NCBI GenBank assembly: GCA_947631905.1
Contig: CANRND010000007.1
Coordinates: 1 to 64,000 of the forward strand
Direction: 5' to 3'
Length of the DNA stretch: 64,000 bases
Origin: an uncultured Clostridia bacterium
GTDB taxonomy: Bacteria > Bacillota > Clostridia > Christensenellales > Borkfalkiaceae
The position numbers were made by a program, and so were the translations under genes. This document shows positions 7,603 through 16,942 of the stretch, piece by piece. Position 1 is the stretch's first letter. Each line of letters opens with the position of its first letter. Under the pieces are notes generated by a model. The model did not search any database. It was not told the origin of the DNA and saw nothing but the letters and a program-made list of their open reading frames with translations.

Positions 7603-8443
7603 GTTTTTCCTCGTTTTGCTCCGCCCGCATTTCCGCTTCCTCTGCCGCAGAGATGCCCGCCGTCTTGTCTACGGGCAGGGAGAAGATCACGCCGCCCGCC
7701 TCCGTTTTCAAGCCGACTTTTTCGGAGAGGGCGTTCATAATGGCGAGCTTGCTCTCCCGCTTGGCAAGCACGAGCAGAATCTCCTGCTCCCGCGCGAGCG
7801 TGATACCGATAAACTGCTCCGCCTTGTCGTTTTCGAGGGAACGCGCCCGCAGGACCGTTCCGCCCGCCGCGCCCGCGGCGCGCGCCGCTTCTAGCGCCTC
7901 GTCTACCCTGCCCGCCTCCACGGCCGCTACGATGAGATCGAATTTTCTTTCCTGTGTTGCCGTTTGGTTTGCCGTCATCTTCTTGCCCTCCGCGGTCTTT
8001 GTTGCGATCGCTTTCAAAAGTCCGTTTGCCGTGATCTCCGAGATCCCCGTGAGCGGAATGGTAAAAGAGATCCCCTTTCCCACGAGATAGAGCGCCATTT
8101 TTACGCGGAGTACCCTTAAAATCGCGTCTTCGTCGCTCTCGGGAATGAGGGAGATCACCACCGATTTTGCGCTTTCCCCGATGCCGAAATAGTCCAAAAG
8201 CTGCGAACGCGCGGTACCCGTTCCCGCAAACGTGAACGAAAGCGCAACGGACGTCTCGTCTAAAATTTCTTTGAGTTTCCCCTCGTCCGAGGGATTTACC
8301 ACGCTGAAAAGCAGTTTGATACGGTTGAGTTTTTTGGGAGCGGGCGGCTTTACGCCGATCATCTCCCCCACCTTTCCGCCCGCGGAAATGAGGCTGTGGA
8401 CGATCTGCGCGGCGGGATTTTTCGTATCGCGTTTCTCGCTCAT
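7595..8443 (-). CDS. Tandem PII-like signalling protein linked to a DUF1538 transporter
   Basis: A 282-residue protein with two PII-like ferredoxin-fold halves. The first (about 40-135) starts RIKLLFSVVNPSDEGKLKEIL; the second (about 165-270) has FDLIVAAVEAGRVDEAL, GGTVLRARS and EILLVLAKRE, matching PII strands. PII proteins sense ATP/ADP and 2-oxoglutarate and bind target enzymes or transporters. The start overlaps the DUF1538 stop by four bases (ATGA), so they are translationally coupled and the partner is probably that membrane protein. The tyrosine of the usual uridylylation site is not visible. Confidence 0.82.
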   Translation of the reverse strand: MSEKRDTKNPAAQIVHSLISAGGKVGEMIGVKPPAPKKLNRIKLLFSVVNPSDEGKLKEILDETSVALSFTFAGTGTARSQLLDYFGIGESAKSVVISLIPESDEDAILRVLRVKMALYLVGKGISFTIPLTGISEITANGLLKAIATKTAEGKKMTANQTATQERKFDLIVAAVEAGRVDEALEAARAAGAAGGTVLRARSLENDKAEQFIGITLAREQEILLVLAKRESKLAIMNALSEKVGLKTEAGGVIFSLPVDKTAGISAAEEAEMRAEQNEEKHE

Positions 8444-9978
8444 GCTTCCACCTCGTATTCGAGAATTTTATCCTCCACGGAGAGGAAATTGCGCTTGATA
8501 CGGCGGGTCTTGTGCTTGTAGACGATCCCCAAAATCTGGATGGAAATGAGCGGGGTGAGCGCGACAAACGCCACGCAGCCGAACGCGTCCGTCATGATGG
8601 AACCGCTGAGCGCATGGCAGGCGCCCACCGCAAGCGGCAGTACGAACGAGGAGACCATTGCCCCGCTCGCCACGCCGCCCGAGTCGAACGCGATGCCCGT
8701 GAACATGGGCGGCGCAAAAAAGGTGAGCAGGAGCGCGACGCCGTAGCCGGGCAAGAGGATATACATGATGTTGATCCCCGTCAGAATGCGCAACATGGCA
8801 AGCCCCAAAGAGACGCTCACGCCCGCGCAGAGGCCCTTTTTCATGGTTTTCGCGCCGATCGCGCCCGCGGAAATACGCTCCACCTGCTTGTTGAGGACGT
8901 GAACGGCAGGTTCCGCCGCGACGACGAAATACCCGATGAGCATCCCCACAGGAATGAGGAGCCACTTTCCGTTGCCGTTCCACATCGTTGCAAGTCCCTC
9001 GCCGATCGTTCTGCCGACGGGCATGAAACCGACGTTCGCGCCCGTCAGAAAGAGGACAAGCCCCAAAAGCGTGTAGCCGAACCCGATAAAGATGCGCACG
9101 AGCTGGCGCTTGTGAAAAGCGCGCGTGACGAGCTGGAAGCAAAGAAAGAACACGAGTATGGGCGCAAGCGCGACGAGGACTTCCACGGAGTAGTCCGCAA
9201 GCCCTTTCAGATAGAGTACGAGGGTCCCGTATGTATTTGCGGGGGAGTCGATTGTCTCATAGGGATATTGGAGGCCGCCGATCTTGAACACGACGCCGAG
9301 CGTGAGTACGGCGATGATGGGGCCCACGCTCGAAAGCGCGACAAGCCCGAAAGAGTCCGCCTGCCCCTTTCCGTCGCTGCGGATCGAGGCAACGCCCACG
9401 CCGAGCGACATGATGAACGGCACCGTCATGGGACCCGTGGTGACGCCGCCCGAATCGAAAGAGACTGCCCAAAAGTCGGGCGAGACAAAGATACTCAGCA
9501 CAAACGCCGCCGCATAGAAGCCGATGAGCAGGATGGAGAGGCGGATGTGGAACACGATGCGGAGCATGGCGATCATGAGGAACACCCCCACGCCCGCGGC
9601 AACTGTGATGATGAGAAGATAGTCCCCGAGAACGGTGCGGTCGGAGAGCGACTTCACCTGCCGCGCCAGAATTTGCAAATCGGGTTCCGCGACCGTCACG
9701 ATGATCCCGATGACGAGAGAGACGAGCGCAATGAGCCAAATTTTGCGGGAATGGGTAATGGACGAACCGATCTTCTCGCCGATAACGAGCATGGACATAT
9801 CCGCCCCCAACGTGAAACAGCCCATGCCGAAGATCAGCAAGACAACGCCCACGGTGAACAGCGCAAAGACCCCCGAATCGAGGGGCGCAACGGTGAGCGA
9901 GAGCGCCACGATGATGAGGGCGATGGGCAGCACGGACGTGAGCGATTCGACGATTTTTTCTTTGAGCGCCGTTGTCAT
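8440..9978 (-). CDS. DUF1538 membrane transporter-like protein
   Basis: A 512-residue polytopic membrane protein with two homologous halves, each repeating a signature: SFDSGGVTTGPMTVPF at about residue 175 and AFDSGGVASGAMVSSF at about 430. This is the DUF1538 duplication. About twelve membrane segments are likely. The chemistry transported is unknown; the PII partner suggests control by nitrogen or energy status. ATG at 9978 with AGGAGT. It follows rpiB closely in the same run. Confidence 0.85.
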   Translation of the reverse strand: MTTALKEKIVESLTSVLPIALIIVALSLTVAPLDSGVFALFTVGVVLLIFGMGCFTLGADMSMLVIGEKIGSSITHSRKIWLIALVSLVIGIIVTVAEPDLQILARQVKSLSDRTVLGDYLLIITVAAGVGVFLMIAMLRIVFHIRLSILLIGFYAAAFVLSIFVSPDFWAVSFDSGGVTTGPMTVPFIMSLGVGVASIRSDGKGQADSFGLVALSSVGPIIAVLTLGVVFKIGGLQYPYETIDSPANTYGTLVLYLKGLADYSVEVLVALAPILVFFLCFQLVTRAFHKRQLVRIFIGFGYTLLGLVLFLTGANVGFMPVGRTIGEGLATMWNGNGKWLLIPVGMLIGYFVVAAEPAVHVLNKQVERISAGAIGAKTMKKGLCAGVSVSLGLAMLRILTGINIMYILLPGYGVALLLTFFAPPMFTGIAFDSGGVASGAMVSSFVLPLAVGACHALSGSIMTDAFGCVAFVALTPLISIQILGIVYKHKTRRIKRNFLSVEDKILEYEVEA

Positions 9979-9999
9979 GGGCAGTACTCCTGTCGGAAG

Positions 10000-10452
10000 T
10001 TATTTCATATATTTTTGTTCGATCGCCGCGATCTTGTCCACGCGCCTTTGGTGTTTCTCCAAACCGCTGAACTCCGTTTCAAGGAAAGTTTTTACGATGT
10101 TCAGTCCCAAATTCACGCCGACGATCCCCCCACCGAGCGCGAGAACGTTCGCATTGTTATGCTCGCGGGTAAGGCGGGCGCAGGTCTCGTCCGTGCAGAG
10201 GGCGCAGCGGATCCCGGGGACCTTGTTGGCGGCAATGGAAATGCCGATGCCCGTCGTGCAGATAAAAATACCGCGGTCGCACTCCCCTCTCGCCACCGCC
10301 TCCGCGCCCGCAAGGGCGAAGTCGGGATAGTCGCACGAGCAGTCGGTCGTCGTGCCGAAATCCACCGCTTCGTAGCCGTTGGCGGAAAGATACTCCTTGA
10401 TCTTATTTTTGAGGGCAAGCCCCCCGTGGTCGCATGCAAGCGCAACTTTCAT
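10000..10452 (-). CDS. rpiB: Ribose-5-phosphate isomerase B
   Basis: A 150-residue RpiB interconverting ribose 5-phosphate and ribulose 5-phosphate in the non-oxidative pentose phosphate pathway. Marks: ACDHGG at residues 6-11, SCDYPDFA, GIFICTTGIGISIAANK (catalytic Cys kept; the usual CGTGIG reads CTTGIG here), TREHNNANVLALGG. Ribosome site AAGGAGAG before the ATG. The order sua5-ywlE-rpiB matches Bacillus ywlC-ywlE-ywlF. Confidence 0.95.
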   Translation of the reverse strand: MKVALACDHGGLALKNKIKEYLSANGYEAVDFGTTTDCSCDYPDFALAGAEAVARGECDRGIFICTTGIGISIAANKVPGIRCALCTDETCARLTREHNNANVLALGGGIVGVNLGLNIVKTFLETEFSGLEKHQRRVDKIAAIEQKYMK

Positions 10453-10480
10453 AATATCTCTCCTTTTTGATTATGATATT

Positions 10481-10978
10481 TCAATCCTCGCCTGTTCGCT
10501 CCGCAGGCGGGCAATAGCGTTCGATGATGAGGGGCAGGCATTCGCGGATGCGGCGGAGCGTGACGCGGTATACGTCGATGTCCTGCCCGTAGGGGTCGGG
10601 AATTTCTCTGCCGCACAACAGCGGAAAACTCGTCACATTGGGAAAGTTTCCGAGCGCAAGGCGGTGCCGCTCCGTCATGCAGACGACGAGATAGGCGCTT
10701 TTGATCATCTTTTCGGTGAGCTGCTTTGGCTTGAACGTCTTATTCACCGAAATGTTTGCCTCTGCAAGCGCCTGCGCGCTGTTCGGGGAGAGGACGCTTC
10801 CCTCTTCCGCGCGAAGTCCCGCCGAGGAGACGGAATAGCCCGCGATCTTGCGGCGGCGGAGTTCCTTGCGGAGCGCCGCTTCCGCCATGGGCGAGCGGCA
10901 GGTGTTCCCCGTACAGACGAAGATGATTTTCTTTTTGGGAGCCGGTTTTTTCTTCGGCTCAGCGTTCTTCCGTTCCAT
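10481..10978 (-). CDS. ywlE: Low-molecular-weight phosphatase, probable protein-arginine phosphatase YwlE
   Basis: The catalytic loop FVCTGNTCRSPMAE (C-x5-R-S) starts at about residue 21. The threonine in CTGNTCR corresponds to Thr11 of Bacillus YwlE, known to favour phospho-arginine over phospho-tyrosine. DPYGQD near the C terminus supplies the general acid Asp. YwlE reverses McsB arginine phosphorylation; mcsB is not in this window. The protein is 165 residues with a lysine-rich N-terminal extension that overlaps the end of sua5 by 20 bases. Arginine specificity is inferred from this residue and the gene order. Confidence 0.9.
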   Translation of the reverse strand: MERKNAEPKKKPAPKKKIIFVCTGNTCRSPMAEAALRKELRRRKIAGYSVSSAGLRAEEGSVLSPNSAQALAEANISVNKTFKPKQLTEKMIKSAYLVVCMTERHRLALGNFPNVTSFPLLCGREIPDPYGQDIDVYRVTLRRIRECLPLIIERYCPPAERTGED

Positions 10979-11969
10979 GTTCCACCCCGAAGGCGCGCTT
11001 CATGCGGTTCATGACCCCCGCCATCACGCCCCCTGTCTCCCGCGGCTCCACGCCGATGAGGAGGGTCGCCTGCCCTTCCCCCTTGCGGAGAAGCGCATAC
11101 AGCCGCCGCGCCATTTCCTCGGGCGTTCCGCCCAAATCGAGCGTTTGGTAGTCTTTGAGCAGGGCGCAGACTTCGCTCTCGCACAGAAAGCAGGGCGCGC
11201 CCGTCTTTGCCTCGTTTTGATAACACGCGACCGCTTCTTTCAGCTCGCCGCGGGAAAAATACGCCGTTTTACAGCGCGGGGAATAGTGCTTATACGCCAT
11301 ACCCGGGCTTTTGGGCTTTTCCCCCGCTTTCGGGCGGTAAACTTCGCACGCGCCCGCAACGTTTGCAATCATCTCCTTTGTCACAAGGCCCTCGCGCAAG
11401 ATCCGCGGGATCTCCCCCGTGCAGTCGAGAACGGTACTTTCGATGCCGCCGTTTGAGGCCCCGCCGTCCAAAATGAGTTCGATCTTTCCGTTGAAATCGT
11501 CGTAGACGTGCCGCGCGGTGACGGGCGAGACGTGTTTGGAAAGGTTTGCGCTCGGAGCCGCGATGGGAAGACCGACTTCTTTCAAAAACGCCTGCGCCGT
11601 GGGCGAGGACGGCACGCGGATCGCCAGCGTATTGAGGCCGCAGGAGACGTATTTTGACACCTTTCCCGTGGACGGGTAGACCATCGTCAAAGGCCCCGGC
11701 AGAAAGGCGCTCCGAAGAGCCGCCGCATAGGGCGGTTCCCCGTCGATGAGGGGCGCAATGTCGTAATCTCTATGCACATGCACGATGAGCGGGTTGTCGG
11801 CGGGGCGGCCTTTGAGGGCGAAGATTTTGAGAACGGCTTCGTCCGAAAAGGCGTTTGCGCCCAACCCATACACCGTTTCGGTGTGAAAGGCGACGACTTC
11901 GCCCGCTTCGATCAAGGTTTTTGCCCGAGCAAGCCACCCGCGCGAGAGGCCCGCGATTTTCGTTTCCAT
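10959..11969 (-). CDS. ywlC: Threonylcarbamoyl-AMP synthase (Sua5/YwlC)
   Basis: A 336-residue full-length Sua5: the N-terminal YrdC domain (VVAFHTETVYGLGANA, KIFALKGRPADNPLIVH, GPLTMVYP, LAIRVPS, APSANLSKHVSPVTA) makes threonylcarbamoyl-AMP from threonine, bicarbonate and ATP for the t6A37 tRNA modification. A C-terminal Sua5 domain follows a linker with GMAYKHYSP. Starts one base after dnaB ends and overlaps ywlE, so it is tightly coupled in an operon. Confidence 0.95.
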   Translation of the reverse strand: METKIAGLSRGWLARAKTLIEAGEVVAFHTETVYGLGANAFSDEAVLKIFALKGRPADNPLIVHVHRDYDIAPLIDGEPPYAAALRSAFLPGPLTMVYPSTGKVSKYVSCGLNTLAIRVPSSPTAQAFLKEVGLPIAAPSANLSKHVSPVTARHVYDDFNGKIELILDGGASNGGIESTVLDCTGEIPRILREGLVTKEMIANVAGACEVYRPKAGEKPKSPGMAYKHYSPRCKTAYFSRGELKEAVACYQNEAKTGAPCFLCESEVCALLKDYQTLDLGGTPEEMARRLYALLRKGEGQATLLIGVEPRETGGVMAGVMNRMKRAFGVEHGTEER

Positions 11970-11970
11970 A

Positions 11971-13425
11971 TCAGTCGAAAGGAAGATCGGGCGGGTCCGT
12001 CTCTCCCGTAGGCAGATCGGCGTCCTCCGCGGTCATAAAATCGGCCTTTTTCTTGATCGGTTGCGGTTCTTCGTCCGAAACGCCCTGCGAATCCACGTCG
12101 ATAAACTTGGTGCTTTCCCCGATGAAGCGGAGCTGGATGCGGCCCGTTGCGCCGTTTCTGTGCTTGGCGATGACGAGTTCCGCCGCGCCCTTTACGATCT
12201 TGCCGCTTGCGATGTCGTCGGGGCTTGCCCCCACGTCGGGGCGGTTGATGAACATGACGATGTCGGCGTCCTGTTCGATCGCGCCCGACTCCCTTAAATC
12301 GGAGAGCTGCGCCTCTTTCGTCTGGATACGGCGGAGCTGGGAGAGCGCGATGACGGGAACGTCCAGTTCCTTTGCCATGATTTTAAGGGCGCGGGTGATG
12401 GAAGCCACCTCCTGCTGGCGGTTGAAATCCCCGCCGCGCTCGGACGTTTCCGACCCCATGAGCTGGATATAGTCGATCATGACGACGTCGAGCCGTCCCT
12501 CCGCACTCTTCAATCTCCTGCATTTCGAAAGGATCTCGGCGGGGGTGACGACGGAGGAATCGTCGATGAAGATCTTGCTCTTCTGCAAGCGGTCGCTTGC
12601 GATCGTAAGGTTCTTCCACTCCTTACGTTCGAGTTTGCCCGAAAGCCCCTTTTCCATGCTGACTTCGGCGTAGGAAAAGAGCAATCTCTGCAAAATTTCG
12701 GTGTAGGGCATTTCGAGGGAAAAGACCGCCGCCACATTGTGCCGTTTGAGACAGGCGTATTCGACGATGTTCATGGCGAGCGACGTCTTGCCCATGCCGG
12801 GGCGGGCGGCGATGATAATGAGGTTTCCTTTTTGCAGGCCGTGCGTAATGCGGTCGAGATGTTTGAAGCCCGTTTCGAGCCCGCGGAACGCGTTGGGGTC
12901 GTGTTCGATCGCTTCGAGTTTATCGATGACCGCCTGCACCGCCGTGCCGTCCGAAAGCCCCCTTAACGTGGAGTTGTCCTCTTTTTGCGAGACGTCGTAC
13001 ACCTGTTTTTCGGCGTAGCCGATCGCGTCCGTCTCCTCGGGCGATCTTGCGCTGTTTTCCGCGATGTTCTTGGCCGCGCGGATGAGGGCGCGGTTGACCG
13101 AGTCCCGCCGAACGATCCCGAGATATTGGCGGTAATTGGCGGCGGACGGCACGTTCTGGGAAAGCTCGGTGATGTACTCGATCCCGCCCGCCCGTTCAAG
13201 CCGTCCTTCGCGTTCGAGCAGGTCGGCGAGCGTAACGACGTCGACGGGCTTTCTCCCGCCGTACACCGCTTTCATCGCGCTTACGATCTCGCGGTGCGAC
13301 TCCTGATAAAAATCATCCTCGCGGAGGGTCTCCAAAACGTCCGACTGGATGCTCTCGTCGATGAGAATACAGCCGAGAAGGGCGGCTTCCGCGTCTAAAT
13401 TGTGCGGCATCTGATTGTTTGGCAT
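11971..13425 (-). CDS. dnaB: Replicative DNA helicase DnaB
   Basis: A 484-residue hexameric replicative helicase (DnaC of Bacillus). The N-terminal DnaB-N domain begins MPHNLDAEAALLGCILID; the RecA-like ATPase has Walker A AARPGMGKTSLAMN, Walker B DVVMIDYIQLM and SQLRR; the C terminus includes LRESGAIEQDADIVMFINR and AKHRNG. The ATG has GAGGAG upstream and lies nine bases after the pepF stop codon. No intein or frameshift seen. Confidence 0.97.
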   Translation of the reverse strand: MPNNQMPHNLDAEAALLGCILIDESIQSDVLETLREDDFYQESHREIVSAMKAVYGGRKPVDVVTLADLLEREGRLERAGGIEYITELSQNVPSAANYRQYLGIVRRDSVNRALIRAAKNIAENSARSPEETDAIGYAEKQVYDVSQKEDNSTLRGLSDGTAVQAVIDKLEAIEHDPNAFRGLETGFKHLDRITHGLQKGNLIIIAARPGMGKTSLAMNIVEYACLKRHNVAAVFSLEMPYTEILQRLLFSYAEVSMEKGLSGKLERKEWKNLTIASDRLQKSKIFIDDSSVVTPAEILSKCRRLKSAEGRLDVVMIDYIQLMGSETSERGGDFNRQQEVASITRALKIMAKELDVPVIALSQLRRIQTKEAQLSDLRESGAIEQDADIVMFINRPDVGASPDDIASGKIVKGAAELVIAKHRNGATGRIQLRFIGESTKFIDVDSQGVSDEEPQPIKKKADFMTAEDADLPTGETDPPDLPFD

Positions 13426-13433
13426 AGGTCTCC

Positions 13434-15203
13434 TCAGTTCATCTTTTCAAATTCGTCGAGCGTTTCCTCAAACTCTCTCATGGCGGCAAGGAAAGTCTCT
13501 TCTTTTGTAAGGTCCGCGCCCGCGATCTTCAAAAGAGACACGGGGTCGGTGGAACATCCGCCCGAAAGGAACTTGAAGTAGCTGTCCACGGCGGGTTTCC
13601 CCTCACTGAGTATCTTATCGGCAATGCAGATCGCCGCGGTGATGCCCGTCGCGTACTTATACACATAGAACGAGCGGTAGAAGTGCGGGATCCGCGCCCA
13701 CTCCACGGCAATGTTGTCGTCGTGGACGACCGCGCTTCCGTAATACTTTTCGTTGAGAGACTTGTAGAGCGCGGACAGATTGTCCTTGTTGAGCGGTTCG
13801 CCGCTCTCCGCCATCGCATGCGCCTTTTCCTCAAATTCCGCGAACTGCGTCTGGCGGAAGAGAGTCGTGCGGATCATATCCATAAAGTAATTGAGCAGAT
13901 ACTTTTTGAGGTTCCTGTCCTCCGTCGTTTTGAGCAGGTATTTGAGAAGCAGGACCTCGTTGACCGTGCTGGCGACTTCCGCCACGAAAATTTTATAGTC
14001 CGATTTCACAAACGGCTGGTTGGCATTGGAGAAATAGGAGTGGATGGAATGCCCCATTTCGTGCGCGATGGTAAACACGTCGTGCGTGGTCTTCTGGTAG
14101 TTCAACAGCACGAACGGGTGGTTGCCGAAGATGCCGATGGAGTATGCGCCGCTCCGCTTGCCGTCCGTCTCGCAGACGTCGATCCAGCGCTCGTCCCTGC
14201 CGCGGCGGAGGAGAGCGTTATATTCCTCCCCGAGGGGCGAAAGCCCTTTGAGAACAAGCTCGTAGGCCTCTTCGTAGCTGAGTTTCAGCTCGGCGTTTTC
14301 CACAAGGGAGGGATAGATGTCGTACATATACATCGTATCGAGGCCCATGAGCTTTTTGCGGAGCGCGATATAGCGGTGCATGACGGGCGCATGCGCGTTG
14401 ACGGCCTTTACGAGGTTATCGTACACGCTGCGGTCGACGTCCTCTTCGAAGAGCGCCATGTCGAGGCAGGACTTGTAGCCGCGCACTTTTTGGTAGAACA
14501 TATCCTTTTTGACGTTGCCGAAGTAGGTGGTCGCAAGCGTGTTGATGATCTTCTGGTAAGCGGAATAGTAGAGTTCGTAGGCTTCCCTGCGCTTTTCGCG
14601 GTCTTTCCCGTTGATGATGACGGAGTAAAGCCCGTGCGAAAGCCGCGTTTTTTTGCCCTCGTATTCGATTTCGGGCAAATTCAGCTCGGCGTTGTCGAGC
14701 ATTTCGAACACGTCCCCTGCGGCGGAGAGCGGCTCGCCCGTCTGCGCGAGGATCCGCTCTTCCTTTTCGGAGAGGACGTGCGCTTTCTGCGCCTTGATGC
14801 GGGAGAGCATGTAGTCGTAATCTTTCAGGCGGGGATCGGAGATGAACTCGTCGAGCGTCTCGTCGGAAAGCGCGGTGAGTTCGGGGGTGACGAACGCGGT
14901 CTCCTCATCGAGACGGGTAAAGAAGCTCATCACCCGCGCGATGTAGGAGTTATATTTGGTCTCGCGGACGTCCTCGTCGTGCTTCATAAAGGCGTAGAGA
15001 TACACCCGCATCGCGTCCACGGTGAGCGCCTCTTCCTTGCGGAAGAATGCGAGCATCCCCTCCGCGCTGCCCAAAGTACCCTTGTACTTTGCAAAATCCA
15101 CTCTGCTTTCGAGCGCGGCAAAGGCGGTCTCCCACGCTTCGTCGCTTTCGAACACATCCGAAACTTTCCACTTGTACTTTTCCTGTACGTCCTTTCTTTC
15201 CAT
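13434..15203 (-). CDS. pepF: Oligoendopeptidase F (M3 metallopeptidase)
   Basis: A 589-residue zinc peptidase cleaving medium-length oligopeptides in the cytosol. The zinc site is TIAHEMGHSIHSYFS (HEXXH) at about residue 386, and the third ligand lies in VAEVASTVNE. N-terminal PepF domain begins YKWKVSDVFESDEAWE. Length fits the family. The ATG has AGGAAAG upstream. It heads the minus-strand run pepF-dnaB-sua5-ywlE-rpiB; the upstream 380 bases hold GC-rich repeats rather than an obvious promoter. Confidence 0.95.
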   Translation of the reverse strand: MERKDVQEKYKWKVSDVFESDEAWETAFAALESRVDFAKYKGTLGSAEGMLAFFRKEEALTVDAMRVYLYAFMKHDEDVRETKYNSYIARVMSFFTRLDEETAFVTPELTALSDETLDEFISDPRLKDYDYMLSRIKAQKAHVLSEKEERILAQTGEPLSAAGDVFEMLDNAELNLPEIEYEGKKTRLSHGLYSVIINGKDREKRREAYELYYSAYQKIINTLATTYFGNVKKDMFYQKVRGYKSCLDMALFEEDVDRSVYDNLVKAVNAHAPVMHRYIALRKKLMGLDTMYMYDIYPSLVENAELKLSYEEAYELVLKGLSPLGEEYNALLRRGRDERWIDVCETDGKRSGAYSIGIFGNHPFVLLNYQKTTHDVFTIAHEMGHSIHSYFSNANQPFVKSDYKIFVAEVASTVNEVLLLKYLLKTTEDRNLKKYLLNYFMDMIRTTLFRQTQFAEFEEKAHAMAESGEPLNKDNLSALYKSLNEKYYGSAVVHDDNIAVEWARIPHFYRSFYVYKYATGITAAICIADKILSEGKPAVDSYFKFLSGGCSTDPVSLLKIAGADLTKEETFLAAMREFEETLDEFEKMN

Positions 15204-15286
15204 ATATTACTTTCCTTTTTTGAATTTTTTTCGATTTGATTTTTTGCGTTACCCACCCCCTTGATCCCCCTCCCGAGGAGGGGGTA

Positions 15287-15358
15287 CCTCTTGCCTCCTC
15301 CGTGGGGGTGCCTCTTGCCTCCTCCGTGGGGGTGCCTCTTGCCTCCTCCGTGGGAGGA
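15287..15358. repeat. Three tandem 24-bp repeats
   Basis: The unit CCTCTTGCCTCCTCCGTGGG + GGTG occurs at 15287, 15311 and 15335, the third diverging in its last bases. GGGAGGAGGGTAGGGAGG follows, forming a run of G tracts on the plus strand. Confidence 0.9.
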
Positions 15359-15553
15359 GGGTAGGGAGGTGGGGCGTATTCTAAAATCACGCCGAGCGGC
15401 GTAGCGCGAAATTTTCCCTAACTCACTGCGCGGAGCAGGGTTCCCCTGCGGCAGCGCACAACATTTGCCGCATACCTGCGGCTTTTTGTTTTTACGAAGC
15501 CGTTTGCGGGCGGGCGAATCGTTCAATCGGGGCAGAAAACTTGACCCCTCACG

Positions 15554-15577
15554 AAATTTTGTCGCAAGACAAAATTT
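15554..15577 (-). terminator. Hairpin after UPF0210
   Basis: AAATTTTGTC and GACAAAATTT form a 10-bp perfect stem with a 4-base loop seven bases after the UPF0210 stop. AT-rich, without a long T-run. Confidence 0.55.
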
Positions 15578-15583
15578 GTGAAC

Positions 15584-16933
15584 CTAGTTCTTAAAACTAT
15601 GGATCGGCGCGGGCAGGATGCCGCCGCGGGAGATAAACTTCTCCGCCGAACCCGTATGCACGGGCATGACGGGCGCTCGGCCGAGAAGCCCGCCGAAATT
15701 CACCGTGTCCCCCACCTTTTTGCCGGGGGCGGGAATGACGCGCACCGCCGTCGTTTTGCCGTTCACCATGCCGATCGCCGCCTCATCCGCGAGGATGGCG
15801 GAAATGGTGGACGCGGGCGTATCGCCCGGAATTGCGATCATATCGAGGCCCACCGAGCAGACGCAGGTCATCGCTTCGAGTTTATCGAAAGTGATCGCGC
15901 CGCGCTCCGCCGCCTCGATCATGCCGATGTCCTCGGAGACGGGGATGAACGCGCCCGACAGCCCGCCCACGCGGGAGGAAGCCATCACGCCCCCCTTTTT
16001 CACCGCGTCGTTGAGCATGGCGAGCGCCGCCGTGGTGCCGTGTCCGCCCACCGTTTCCAAACCGAGTTCTTCCAAGATGTGCGCCACGGAGTCCCCTCTC
16101 GCGGGCGTTGGCGCAAGCGACAGATCGACGACCCCGAACGGAACGCCGAGCCGCCGCGCCGCTTCCTTTGCAACGAGCTGCCCCGCGCGCGTGATTTTGA
16201 ACGCCGTGCGTTTGATGATCTCCGCCGCCTCGGTGAGGTCGGCTTCGGGCGCGAACGAGAGCGCGTGTTGCACGACCCCCGGACCCGAAACGCCCACGTT
16301 GATCGTACAGTCCGCCTCGCCCACGCCGTGGAACGCCCCCGCCATGAACGGATTGTCCTCCGCGGCGTTGCAGAACGCGACGAACTTTGCGCAACCGATC
16401 CCCTCAGGCGTGAGCCGCGCCGTCTCCTTGACGAGTTCGCCCACCAGCTTGACGGCGTCCATGTTGACGCCCGAGCGGGTGGAACCCACGTTGACGGAAG
16501 CGCAGAGCTTTTTGGTAGAAGCGAGCGCTTCGGGGATGGTTTTGAGAAAGGCTCTCTCGTAGTCCGCCGTCGCCTTGTGGACGAGCGCGGAATAGCCGCC
16601 CAAAAAATCAACGCCCAACGCGTCCGCGGCGCGGTCGAGGGCGAGCGCGACGAGCGCGCTTTTCTCGGGAAACGCCGCCGTGATGAGGGAAACGGGCGTG
16701 ACCGACACCCGCTTGTTGACGATGGGAATGCCGTATTCGCGGGAGACCTGCTCCACCGTGGGAACGAGCTTTTCCGCGCATTTGCAAACGCGGCCGTACA
16801 CCGCCTCCGCCGTTTTTTCCGCGCTTTCGCGGACGCACGGCAAAAGGGAGATCCCCATCGTGACGGTGCGGACGTCGAGGTGTTCTTTTTCGATCATATC
16901 GATCGTTTCGATAACGTCTGTGGAATTAAACAT
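15584..16933 (-). CDS. UPF0210 (DUF711/PFL) family protein
   Basis: A 449-residue protein of the conserved UPF0210 family, glycyl-radical-enzyme-like in fold but of unknown activity. Recognisable parts: [14 protein letters not shown] near the N terminus, [23 protein letters not shown], and [31 protein letters not shown] near the C terminus. The gene directly follows a UPF0237 ACT protein, the usual partner in many Firmicutes; together they may form an amino-acid-sensing pair. The ATG has only a weak ribosome site nine bases after the ACT stop. Confidence 0.9.
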   Translation of the reverse strand: MFNSTDVIETIDMIEKEHLDVRTVTMGISLLPCVRESAEKTAEAVYGRVCKCAEKLVPTVEQVSREYGIPIVNKRVSVTPVSLITAAFPEKSALVALALDRAADALGVDFLGGYSALVHKATADYERAFLKTIPEALASTKKLCASVNVGSTRSGVNMDAVKLVGELVKETARLTPEGIGCAKFVAFCNAAEDNPFMAGAFHGVGEADCTINVGVSGPGVVQHALSFAPEADLTEAAEIIKRTAFKITRAGQLVAKEAARRLGVPFGVVDLSLAPTPARGDSVAHILEELGLETVGGHGTTAALAMLNDAVKKGGVMASSRVGGLSGAFIPVSEDIGMIEAAERGAITFDKLEAMTCVCSVGLDMIAIPGDTPASTISAILADEAAIGMVNGKTTAVRVIPAPGKKVGDTVNFGGLLGRAPVMPVHTGSAEKFISRGGILPAPIHSFKN

Positions 16934-16942
16934 AGCGCCGAC

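Larger units (their letters stand above)
15204..15583. other. 380-bp intergenic stretch with repeats
   Basis: Between UPF0210 and pepF. From left to right it holds the pepF ribosome site, a GC-rich hairpin block (about 15252-15284), three 24-bp tandem repeats (15287-15358), a G-run stretch and a stretch with CTGCGCGGAGCAGG-type inverted repeats (about 15425-15460), then a hairpin after UPF0210. I see no gene or clear sigma-A promoter. Confidence 0.6.

Noticed and set aside
8512..10470. A 652-codon plus-strand open frame opposite the DUF1538 and rpiB genes
   Set aside because: It is an antisense shadow of well-recognised minus-strand genes in GC-rich DNA, with charged low-complexity translation and no ribosome site.
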